Position numbers and translations under genes: made by a program | Shown here: positions 9,378-17,320 of the stretch, piece by piece | Position numbering within the stretch: position 1 is the first letter of the stretch | How the letters are laid out: the number at the start of each line of letters is the position of its first letter | The notes under the pieces: generated by a model | The model's database searches: none | What the model saw: the letters and a program-made list of their open reading frames with translations, nothing else | What the model was told of the DNA's origin: nothing | Source of the DNA: Paenibacillus sp. J5C2022 | GTDB taxonomy: Bacteria; Bacillota; Bacilli; Paenibacillales; Paenibacillaceae | Length of the DNA: 64,000 nucleotides | Assembly: GCF_025567625.1 (NCBI RefSeq) | Contig: NZ_JAOQJC010000045.1 | Location: forward strand, 1-64,000 | Direction of reading: 5' to 3'

Positions 9378-9391
9378 CGAAAGCGCTGCCA
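9378..9391. promoter_or_regulatory. Candidate CcpA (cre) site between the sugar importer and its regulator
   Basis: CGAAAGCGCTGCCA fits TGNAANCGNTNNCA at every fixed base except the first. It is in the 331-bp gap between the divergent importer operon and the AraC-type gene, where catabolite repression would be expected. I see no convincing promoter or other element in the rest of this gap. Confidence 0.45.
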
Positions 9392-9477
9392 TTGCAAGGC
9401 TTGCAAGCCAATACGGGTATCTGCAGACAAATCCATCATTCTGCATAGTCCGTCGTAAACCGGAGGTGCTCTCATCC

Positions 9478-11775
9478 ATGACCCTGATGTCCTTGTTAAA
9501 ACCGGCCTTACCCTCCAATACGCTTCTCACCAAGCTGATGGCCAGCTTCCTGAGCGTTATTCTGGTGCTCGCGGCTTTCAATGTTTTCTCCTTCCTTTAT
9601 CTGCGCGACAAACTGTACGATGAGATCGTCCGGTATAATGAGCTTGGCATCAAGCAGACGGTAGAGAGCTATGAGAACCACTTCCAATTGACTCGTAATA
9701 TGATTCTCTCGCTCACCCGATCTGATCGCTGGATCGCCAACATCGGCATATTGAGCCATGTCGTCGAGAACCGCCGTTACGATCAAATAAACGCGGTCAA
9801 GACAGACCTCGCCGAGCTGTATACAAATCCCTTCCTTCACTTCGACAACTTCATACTCTACTTCAAAGAATCCGGATATGTGCTTGAGAAGGAGGGCACC
9901 AGCAGCGCCAATGTTATGTTCGCCAGCTATTACGCAAGCGATGCATACCCTCTGGAATATTGGGAGAGCTTGTCGATCGACAACTACTCCATGCAAATCT
10001 TGCCGGCCGCCGTATTCACCGAGGAATCGATGAACAGCACCCGCTCGCTCGGACTGCAGCTTCCTATTGTCATCAAGGCCGCGCCGTACGAGGAAGTGTA
10101 TGGCATCATCATGCTGAATCCACGGGAGCTATATGCCGCTTATGCCAATACGGGAGAGCCCTTCTACATCCTGGACGACGAAGGAAGGACGCTATTCGCC
10201 TCGCACCCTTCCATAGAGGTGCCGCCTCCCTCTTCCTTTCAGCACGGCATGCGTCACGTACGCAGCGACGGCTATTATTACTTCTATGAACAGGGCTCCG
10301 ACACCGGCTTCACTTATGTGCGCGTCGCGCCGATCGAGAGCATTACTTCAGGAATGATCAAGCTGAATATCGTGCTCGTGACGCTCTTGGTCGCGGCCAT
10401 TCTGGTCAGCCTCTTCGGCTCGGCCGTCTTCAGCATCCGCCTGAACCATCCGTTGAAGCGCATCATCGACATGCTTGATCGCAGGCAAGCGGTGCCGATG
10501 CCAACGAGCAAGATCAAGGAATTCGCGATCATCAGCGACAGGATGAGCACCATCATGAACGCCAACGAAGGGCTTCAGAAGGATCTGGATCAGAAGAATA
10601 CGCTCGTACGACAATATGCATTCACGAATAAAGTGAAGAACATTCCGATGAACATGCTGCTGGCCGAGCTGGAGGATACGGTACAGCTTAGCGAGCCCTA
10701 TGCCGCCGTACTCTATGAGATCGGGTTCAAAAATTCGGATTCGGAATACGACCAGGAAATCCAGCTTCTTCGCAAGCTCGTTCACGGCTTGTTCACCGAC
10801 CACTGCCTTGAGCCCGTCACACTGCAGATCGAGCATAATCAGTTGATCTCCCTGCTCATCCAGCCGGGCTCGCGAAGCGATATTCTTCACGTCTTGAACA
10901 CGCTGAAGGAGCTTCTTCAGTTCGAAGACTATCTCTGTCTGACGATTGCCGTCAGCCCAATCCATCTGGACCATACACCGATTACATCAGCATACGAGAA
11001 TCTCTTGATCATGCTGAGGGAGAAGAGGTTGACCGGGGATACGCAAATTATTGCCGAGACCCGCGCCTCCGGCACAAGGAACCATTCCATGAAGGTAACC
11101 CAGCGGGAGGAATTGCAAGCCCGGCTTCTATCCGGCAGCGAGGAGTCCGTATTCCAGTGGGTCGACCGCCATCTGGAACAGCTTGAGAGGAAAGATGCGC
11201 TTGCGGCGGAGTTCCAAGCGTACGCGCGAGGCGTAGCCGAGCAGGTAGAGAAGGCTCTGGCGAAGCTGAACGTGCAAGAGCTTGCCGTCGACGGCAGCAA
11301 GCTGCAGGACTTGGGTGCGCTCGATCGGTTCTACTCCGTGAAGGAATACAAGCAATGGCTGCGGGAGCGCCTGCGACCTGCCTTGTCTGCCATCATCCGC
11401 ATACAGACAGAGACGAATGATCCCATCACAAGCTTCGTGACGGATTACCTGAACAATCATCTAAGCGAGGATATCCATCTTGATCTCGTTGCGGATAAGC
11501 TGAACATCACCCCCGGATACCTCTCCAGCTACTTCAAGGAGAAGACGGGTACGAACTTCAGCGATTATCTGAACGACCTTCGAATCGTACGCGCCAAGAA
11601 GCTGCTCATGAATCTGGAGCTGCGGATTCAGGATGTTGCCGCCGGGGTAGGCTACTCTAATGTCAATTCGTTCATACGTATGTTCAAGCGATATACAGGC
11701 ATTACCCCCGGCGAATTCCGCAAGCGAAGCGCAGGGAAGGCGACGGGGGCCGCACAGCATTATAACGTTACTTGA
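9478..11775 (+). CDS. Membrane-anchored AraC-family transcriptional regulator (sensor-type)
   Basis: 765 residues. A membrane segment at about 16-40 (LMASFLSVILVLAAFNVFSF) and a second near 290-312 enclose an extracytoplasmic sensor domain. A cytoplasmic linker follows, and a C-terminal double-HTH AraC domain occupies roughly the last 100 residues (VADKLNITPGYLSSYFKEKT ... IQDVAAGVGYSNVNSFIRMF). The ATG at 9478 has GGAGGT 10 nt upstream; the longer GTG start at 9466 would overlap that ribosome-binding site. This class of one-protein sensor-regulators usually controls an adjacent sugar importer, here the divergent operon at 9146-3268. Confidence 0.9.
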   Translation: MTLMSLLKPALPSNTLLTKLMASFLSVILVLAAFNVFSFLYLRDKLYDEIVRYNELGIKQTVESYENHFQLTRNMILSLTRSDRWIANIGILSHVVENRRYDQINAVKTDLAELYTNPFLHFDNFILYFKESGYVLEKEGTSSANVMFASYYASDAYPLEYWESLSIDNYSMQILPAAVFTEESMNSTRSLGLQLPIVIKAAPYEEVYGIIMLNPRELYAAYANTGEPFYILDDEGRTLFASHPSIEVPPPSSFQHGMRHVRSDGYYYFYEQGSDTGFTYVRVAPIESITSGMIKLNIVLVTLLVAAILVSLFGSAVFSIRLNHPLKRIIDMLDRRQAVPMPTSKIKEFAIISDRMSTIMNANEGLQKDLDQKNTLVRQYAFTNKVKNIPMNMLLAELEDTVQLSEPYAAVLYEIGFKNSDSEYDQEIQLLRKLVHGLFTDHCLEPVTLQIEHNQLISLLIQPGSRSDILHVLNTLKELLQFEDYLCLTIAVSPIHLDHTPITSAYENLLIMLREKRLTGDTQIIAETRASGTRNHSMKVTQREELQARLLSGSEESVFQWVDRHLEQLERKDALAAEFQAYARGVAEQVEKALAKLNVQELAVDGSKLQDLGALDRFYSVKEYKQWLRERLRPALSAIIRIQTETNDPITSFVTDYLNNHLSEDIHLDLVADKLNITPGYLSSYFKEKTGTNFSDYLNDLRIVRAKKLLMNLELRIQDVAAGVGYSNVNSFIRMFKRYTGITPGEFRKRSAGKATGAAQHYNVT

Positions 11776-11837
11776 TGAGACGGCAATTGCCAATGACCTG
11801 TTCCGAACGAACTTGAGAGCTGTAAGCCTATGTGCAA

Positions 11838-11880
11838 GAGAAGAGCTGCACTCCCGTATAATCGGAGTGCAGCTCTTCTC
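11838..11880. terminator. Bidirectional terminator between the AraC-type gene and potD
   Basis: A perfect 17-bp inverted repeat (11838-11854 with 11864-11880) with a 9-nt loop lies between two convergent genes. There is no long T-run, but stem strength and position argue for termination in both directions. Confidence 0.7.
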
Positions 11881-11899
11881 TATCCTGCCTGAGATGGCA

Positions 11900-12973
11900 T
11901 TATTTCCTGTGCATCTTGAACTCCAGGAACAGCTCATTATAGTGCGCCAGCATGCGCGGCCCGAGATTGTCGTACACTTCCAGCCTGCGCGTCAGCTCCT
12001 CGTCGGGGTAAAATCGTTCATCGACGGCAATCTCTTCCGGCAGCAGCTCAAGGGCGGACTTGTTGGGCGTGGAATATCCCACATATTCCGCATTTTGCGC
12101 CGCAACATCAGGCGACAGCATAAAGTTGATGAATTGATGGGCTCCCTCGATATTGCGGGCCGTCTTCGGAATGACCATGTTGTCGAACCATAGATTGGAA
12201 CCTTCCCGCGGCACGACGTAATCCAACTTCTCGTTGTCGCTCATAATCTCGGATGCATCGCCGGACCAGACAAGTCCGACAGCCGCCTCCTCGCCGGCCA
12301 GCAGCATCTTGATCTCGTCGCCGACGATCGCTTTCACATTGGGGGTCAACTCCGACAGCTTGCGAAGCGCCTCCTGCAGATGCGCCTCGTCCGTATCGTT
12401 CAGAGAATAGCCGAGACTGTTCAGCCCCATTCCCATCACCTCGCGCGCGCCGTCCAGCAGCAGAATATCGTTGCGGAGCGAAGCGTCCCACAGATCGTTC
12501 CAGCTCAGGAAGTCCAGCTCGCCGACCAGCTCCGGGTTATAGACGATGCCGACCGTTCCCCAGAAGTATGGAACAGAGTAAGCATTGCCCTTATCGAAGC
12601 CAAGGTCCATGAAGCGATCGTCGATATGCTTCAGGTTCGGCAGCTTGTCGTGGTCGAGCGGCAGCAGCAGATCGTCTTCCTTCATGCGGCTGATAGCATA
12701 TTCCGACGGAATGCTGACATCGAACGTCGTACCGCCCTGACTAATCTTCGTCATCATCGCCTCATTGGAGTCGAATGTCTGATAGATGACCTTGATGCCG
12801 CTCTCCCGCTCGAACCGCCGTATCAGCTCGGGATCGACGTAATCCCCCCAATTGTAGATCGTCAGCGTATTGTCGCCTGTATATCCCTCGCTTGAGTTCA
12901 AGTAAGCTGTCACATACATGAGCGCAATCGCCGAGCCGAATACCAGCAGCAGCACCCTTATCAGCCTGCTCAT
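11900..12973 (-). CDS. potD: Spermidine/putrescine ABC transporter substrate-binding protein
   Basis: 357 residues. After a hydrophobic N-terminal segment (about 3-24) comes LTIYNWGDYVDPELIRRFE, the hallmark start of mature PotD/PotF, then the polyamine-binding fold (FDVSIPSEYAISRM, SGDASEIM). There is no lipobox Cys, so it probably stays attached through an uncleaved N-terminal anchor or is secreted. The ATG at 12973 overlaps the potC stop (ATGA). Last gene of potABCD. Confidence 0.93.
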   Translation of the reverse strand: MSRLIRVLLLVFGSAIALMYVTAYLNSSEGYTGDNTLTIYNWGDYVDPELIRRFERESGIKVIYQTFDSNEAMMTKISQGGTTFDVSIPSEYAISRMKEDDLLLPLDHDKLPNLKHIDDRFMDLGFDKGNAYSVPYFWGTVGIVYNPELVGELDFLSWNDLWDASLRNDILLLDGAREVMGMGLNSLGYSLNDTDEAHLQEALRKLSELTPNVKAIVGDEIKMLLAGEEAAVGLVWSGDASEIMSDNEKLDYVVPREGSNLWFDNMVIPKTARNIEGAHQFINFMLSPDVAAQNAEYVGYSTPNKSALELLPEEIAVDERFYPDEELTRRLEVYDNLGPRMLAHYNELFLEFKMHRK

Positions 12974-13776
12974 GCTCCAGCCCCCTTCCCTTGCGAACGG
13001 TTATTGCGCTTGTTAATGAAGTAATAGCCGATCACCAGCAGAATCGTGAACAAGAAGATTAGCGTAGACAGCGCGTTAATGGACAGCGACACGCCTTGCC
13101 GTGCCCGCGAATAGATCTCGACGGACAATGTGGAGAAGCCGTTGCCAGTGACGAAGAACGTCACAGCGAAGTCGTCCATGGAATACGTTAATGCCATGAA
13201 AAATCCCGCAAAAATGCCGGGGCTAATATAAGGCAGCACCACCTTCGTCAACACCTGCAGCGCTCCCGCCCCCAGATCGCGGGCGGCATCGATCAAGGAG
13301 GGGCTCATCTCCTCCAGCTTGGGCAGCACCATAATGACGACGATCGGCACGCTGAACGCGATATGGGACAACAGCACCGAGACGAAGCCGAGCTTAATGC
13401 CCACAATCGTGAACAAAATTAGAAAGGAAGCGCCGATAATGACGTCCGGGCTGACGATAAGCACGTTATTCAGCGTCAGCAGCGTCTGCTTCGGACGGTA
13501 TCTGCGCATATAATATATGGCTATCGCTCCCAGAACGCCTACAATCGTAGAGATAGCCGCCGACAGCAGCGCAATGACGAACGTATTGAGCACGATGATA
13601 AGCAGCCGCGTATCCTGGAATACTTCGGCATAATGCTCGCCGGTGAAGCCTTCGAAGCTGTGCATCGTCCCGCCGCTGTTGAACGAATACACCATCAGAT
13701 AGAAGATCGGCGCGTACAAGATCATGAATACAGCGATCAGATAGATGCGGGACAGCTTCCATTTATTTTTTGACAA
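12970..13776 (-). CDS. potC: Spermidine/putrescine ABC transporter permease
   Basis: 268 residues with six membrane segments and the EAA motif LIDAARDLGAGALQVLTKVV. The N-terminus MSKNKWKLSRIYLIAVF starts at a TTG (13774-13776) lying within the 3' end of potB (14-bp overlap), which suggests translational coupling. It pairs with PotB to form the membrane channel. Confidence 0.92.
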   Translation of the reverse strand: MSKNKWKLSRIYLIAVFMILYAPIFYLMVYSFNSGGTMHSFEGFTGEHYAEVFQDTRLLIIVLNTFVIALLSAAISTIVGVLGAIAIYYMRRYRPKQTLLTLNNVLIVSPDVIIGASFLILFTIVGIKLGFVSVLLSHIAFSVPIVVIMVLPKLEEMSPSLIDAARDLGAGALQVLTKVVLPYISPGIFAGFFMALTYSMDDFAVTFFVTGNGFSTLSVEIYSRARQGVSLSINALSTLIFLFTILLVIGYYFINKRNNRSQGKGAGA

Positions 13777-14581
13777 TGTCGATCAACCCTCGCTTCCGAT
13801 TCCCCGTCAGCAGCATGAGCAGCGCCATCGCGATAATGAGAAATACAGCGATCGTGGCGCCCATCCCCCAATCCTGCGTCACGAGAAAATGCTGTTCGAT
13901 CGCCGTTCCCAGCGTAATGACTCGATTGCCTGCAATCAGTCGGGTGATCATGAACAACGACAATGCCGGAATGAACACGGCCATGCAGCCTGCCTTCACC
14001 CCGCCGACCGTCAGCGGAAAGATGACGCGCCGGAACGCCGTCCATGGCGAAGCGCCCAGATCTCTCGCCGCATACAGAAGTGTCGGGTTCAGCTTCTCCA
14101 GCGCATTGTAGATAGGCAGCACCATGAACGGGATGAAGATATAGACGGATACGAACACGAAGCTGAAGTCCGTGAACAGAATTTGCCGACCTCCGATGCC
14201 GACTACTTCCAGCAAGCTGTTCACGAAGCCGTATGTACCGAACAGTCCGATGAATGCGTACGCCTTCAGCAGCAGATTAATCCAGCTGGGCAGAATAATG
14301 AGCAGCAGCCAAAGTTCCTTATGCTTGGTCTTCATCAGCAGATAGGCGGTCGGATAAGCGATCAAGAGTGCAAAGAACGTAATCAGGAACGCATACCAGA
14401 ACGAGCTTGCCGTCATTTTCAAATAAACCGGCGTAAAAAATTTGGCATAGTTGCCCAGCGTGAACGAGCCTTCTACATCAAAAAACGAGTAGTAGCCGAT
14501 TAGCACAATGGGTGCGACGACAAAGACGGCCATCCACAGCATATAAGGAATGAGATAAAAGACGCGGCTTCTATTTTCCAT
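13763..14581 (-). CDS. potB: Spermidine/putrescine ABC transporter permease
   Basis: 272 residues, close to the usual PotB length. Six membrane segments, with EAA motif LLYAARDLGASPWTAFRRVI. The frame is open for about 95 more codons upstream, but that extension is the antisense-like reading of potA. Three consecutive ATGs occur at 14587, 14584 and 14581; the last has GAGGAG 7 nt upstream and is chosen. The start overlaps the potA stop, as expected of a tightly coupled operon. Confidence 0.92.
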   Translation of the reverse strand: MENRSRVFYLIPYMLWMAVFVVAPIVLIGYYSFFDVEGSFTLGNYAKFFTPVYLKMTASSFWYAFLITFFALLIAYPTAYLLMKTKHKELWLLLIILPSWINLLLKAYAFIGLFGTYGFVNSLLEVVGIGGRQILFTDFSFVFVSVYIFIPFMVLPIYNALEKLNPTLLYAARDLGASPWTAFRRVIFPLTVGGVKAGCMAVFIPALSLFMITRLIAGNRVITLGTAIEQHFLVTQDWGMGATIAVFLIIAMALLMLLTGNRKRGLIDIVKK

Positions 14582-15689
14582 CATCATGCTCCTCGTAAGA
14601 TTCCAGACGCCTGTCGAACTCCTCTTCCGTCTCTCCCAGCCGCATGACATGAATCGCCTCCGGGTCGAAGCGCAGTCCGATTCGCTCGCCCACTGTCGCC
14701 TTGCGCGTGGAATGAACGAGCCACTCGTTGCCGGAATCGTCATAGCAGCTAATCTCGTAATGCACGCCCCTGAACAGTTGCGTATCGACACGCACTTGCA
14801 GCTTGCCCTGCTCCGGCGGCACAATCTCCAGGTCCTCCGGCCGGATGACGACATCGACTGCCTCATTAGGATTCAGCCCCTGATCGACGCACTCGTACAC
14901 CTTGCCCGCGATCTCCACCTCGAAATCCTGCAGCATGCGCGCCTTGACGATGTTGGACTCCCCGATGAAGTCGGCTACGAACCGGTTGATCGGCTCGTCA
15001 TAAATATCGTTCGGCGTACCGGACTGCTGGATGCGGCCTTCATTCAGCACGAAGATCTCATCGGACATGGCAAGCGCTTCTTCCTGATCATGGGTGACGA
15101 AGACGAACGTAATGCCCAGACGTCGCTGAAGCTCGCGCAGCTCATATTGCATCTCCGTCCGCAGCTTCAGATCGAGCGCCGACAGCGGCTCGTCCAGCAG
15201 CAATATTTCCGGCTCGTTGACGATCGCCCGAGCAATGGCGACGCGCTGCCGCTGTCCGCCCGACATCTCTGTAATCTCGCGATTCTCATATCCCTTCAAG
15301 TTGACGAAGCGCAGCGACTCCTCCACCTTTTGCCGAATGACGGCCTCCTTCAGCTTCTTGATCCGCAGCCCGAACGCCACATTCTCGAACACGTTCAGAT
15401 GGGGGAATAGCGCATAGTCCTGGAACACCGTATTGACCTGCCGCTCATTGGCGGGCACTTCATTGATGAGCTCCCCGTTGAAGTAAATATACCCTTCCGA
15501 AGGCTCCGTAAACCCCGCGATAAGACGCAGAATCGTCGTTTTGCCGCAGCCTGACGGTCCCAGCAGCGTATAAAATTTGCCCCGTTCCAGCTCGAGGCTT
15601 ACATCGTTAAGCACGGCAGGCTCGCGCGCATCGTAACGTTTGGTTACATGCTGGAATTGTATAATGGTGTTGCCTTTGCTTTCCGACAT
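14571..15689 (-). CDS. potA: Spermidine/putrescine ABC transporter ATP-binding protein
   Basis: 372 residues. Walker A GPSGCGKTT, Q-loop in FQDYALFPHLNV, signature MSGGQRQRVAIARA, Walker B ILLLDEPLSALD, H-loop VTHDQEEAL. The C-terminal TOBE-type domain begins near residue 250 (FIGESNIVKA). The ATG at 15689 has AAGGAG 9 nt upstream; the open frame 49 codons further up lacks a usable start and is not included. First gene of the pot operon, driving polyamine import. No pot regulator is adjacent. Confidence 0.95.
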   Translation of the reverse strand: MSESKGNTIIQFQHVTKRYDAREPAVLNDVSLELERGKFYTLLGPSGCGKTTILRLIAGFTEPSEGYIYFNGELINEVPANERQVNTVFQDYALFPHLNVFENVAFGLRIKKLKEAVIRQKVEESLRFVNLKGYENREITEMSGGQRQRVAIARAIVNEPEILLLDEPLSALDLKLRTEMQYELRELQRRLGITFVFVTHDQEEALAMSDEIFVLNEGRIQQSGTPNDIYDEPINRFVADFIGESNIVKARMLQDFEVEIAGKVYECVDQGLNPNEAVDVVIRPEDLEIVPPEQGKLQVRVDTQLFRGVHYEISCYDDSGNEWLVHSTRKATVGERIGLRFDPEAIHVMRLGETEEEFDRRLESYEEHDDGK

Positions 15690-15893
15690 TCCGTCTTCTC
15701 CTTTACCCCTGCTTCTATTACCCTTGCCAATCACAAACCTAACTATCTTATCACATCTGTCTTGTTTCATCATCCCCATATTTCGCCTATGGAATCCACC
15801 CATCGTTTTCACACTGTCCCCCTCAAAACAAAACATTTTTTAGCAATTGCAGTCTATAGCCATGATAGAATAAGTTTAAGGAGAAGATGTCTC

Positions 15894-16167
15894 ATGAAAT
15901 GGCGGCTCAGCATCATTCTGCCGGCTTTATACTTACTTCCTATAATGTTCAACTCAGTGGGAAAAAGACGACTACAACATCCTGCTGTTCATCAGCAGTC
16001 CCCCGGCACGGTTATTGGAATTCCGCCTTACTACAGCGACGAAATGGATGCCCCTGTCGGAAATTCCGCTATACGTCGTCGTCCTGCTCACCTTCCTATT
16101 CTGGTTCCTGATCGGACTCGCCATCGACTGGCTATGGAGCAAGCGTCGCGCCAGCCGGGCACGCTGA
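15894..16167 (+). pseudogene. Small membrane-protein gene broken by a single-base frameshift
   Basis: A good ribosome-binding site (AAGGAG) precedes an ATG at 15894. It encodes MKWRLSIILPALYLLPIMFN, a signal or membrane segment. At about 15958 the coherent reading moves to another frame, which runs to a TGA at 16167 and encodes a second membrane segment (VVVLLTFLFWFLIGLAIDWL) and a basic tail. Deleting one G from the GGG at 15959-15961 restores one reading frame of about 90 residues. Either a real frameshift or a sequencing error in a G-run. Family not identified; it reads like a short two-helix membrane protein. Confidence 0.6.
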
Positions 16168-16200
16168 TGGACGCACGACTTCTTAAGCGGAAACACACAT

Positions 16201-16555
16201 GTAAGAACAAACCACTCGGACGGTTGACAGGCTTCCCATTTTCTCGAGCGTTCCATTCGACGCTCGTTTTTCGCGTGCTCCATTCGACGCTCGTTTTCGG
16301 GCGTTCCGTTTGACACTCGTTTTCGGGCGTTCCGTCCGACGTTCTTAACGGTTGTCATAGCGGTTATTGCGCCTCTAATTCCACTTTTTTTGCTGTAACG
16401 GGCGCCACGATGCCTATTTTACCCACTGACACCCAATAGCTCGCTTTCCGATCTCAATAAGCGCCAGGACGACCGTTAGCCTGCAAATTCGCACATTATG
16501 TGTCAATTAAGCTCTGTGGCAACCGCTACGTGCGCTCCTGCACCACTTTCCTATT
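16201..16555. repeat. Dispersed intergenic repeat family A, copy 1
   Basis: About 350 bp that aligns throughout, with substitutions and small indels, to 28367-28690 in the same orientation. Shared landmarks include CTTAACGGTTG, TTTGCTGTAACGGGC, CCACGA-GCCTATTT and TTAAGCTCTGTGGCAACCGC. The first third contains short internal repeats of GTTCC-TTCGACGCTCG type. No ORF is conserved between the copies, so it is read as non-coding. The following stretch (16556-16656) shows nothing else. Confidence 0.8.
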
Positions 16556-16656
16556 TCACCTTCGTTATCCACAGTTCGGACTAAGCGCATCATTTACCAA
16601 AAAGAAGAAAAACGCCTAGCCGCATCCCTACTCACTTCCGGCTCGCATGCTCATTT

Positions 16657-17196
16657 TCGACGCTCTCTCACACGTTTTCGCCACTCTAGTGTTGGTAGCA
16701 TACACTGCAGGCGCGTTCACACGGGATTCCTCTACTCTAGTGTTGGCCACATACACTGTAAGCACATTCGCACGCGATTTCGCCACTTTAGTGTTGGTAG
16801 CATACACTGCAGGCGCGTTCGCACGGGATTCCTCTACTCTAGTGTTGGCCACATACACTGTAATCACATTCGCACACGTTTTCGCACTTTAGTGTTGGTA
16901 GCATACACTGCAGGCGCGTTCGCACGGGATTCCTCTACTCTAGTGTTGGCCACATACACTATAAGCACATTCGCACGCGATTTCGCCACTTTAGTGTTGG
17001 TAGCATACACTGCAGGCGCGTTCGCACGGGATTCCTCTACTCTAGTGTTGGCCACATACACTGCAGGCGCGTTCACACGGGATTCCGCCACTTTAGTGTT
17101 GGCCACATTCACTGCAGGCGCGTTCGCACGGGATTCAGCCACTTTAGTGTTGGCCACATACACTGCAGGCGCGCTCGCACGAGTCTATCCACTAGC
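16657..17196. repeat. 51-bp tandem array (10 units plus a partial leading copy)
   Basis: TAGTGTTGG marks unit starts at 16687, 16738, 16789, 16840, 16890, 16941, 16992, 17043, 17094 and 17145. The period is 51 bp, with one 50-bp unit. The first seven units alternate between type A (TAGCATACACTGCAGGCGCG) and type B (CCACATACACTGTAAGCACA); the last three are hybrids. Each unit contains AGTGT...ACACT, an inverted repeat with a 9-nt loop. Because 51 is divisible by three, long open frames exist on both strands encoding 17-residue repeats. The 50-bp unit breaks the frame and there is no ribosome-binding site, so no gene is called. Confidence 0.92.
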
Positions 17197-17241
17197 TTCG
17201 GGTATTCAACTCGAATTTTATAATCTCATATCATCAATAAA

Positions 17242-17292
17242 AATCGGGCTATCCGCCGCAAGTCATTCCATGACCTGCGGGACAGCCCGATT
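17242..17292 (-). terminator. Terminator of the YhgE/Pip gene
   Basis: On the minus strand AATCGGGCT (17284-17292) pairs with AGCCCGATT (17242-17250), with extra internal pairing, followed by TTTTATTG. It is about 30 bp after the stop. Confidence 0.8.
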
Positions 17293-17320
17293 CCGTAAAT
17301 TAACTGCTTGCTTGCGTCAG

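Noticed and set aside
16566..16574. TTATCCACA, a perfect DnaA-box sequence
   Set aside because: Single copy, no dnaA/dnaN or AT-rich unwinding region nearby, so no origin is claimed.
16657..17196. Possible CRISPR array
   Set aside because: The whole unit is repeated, with no unique spacers, and no cas genes are nearby.
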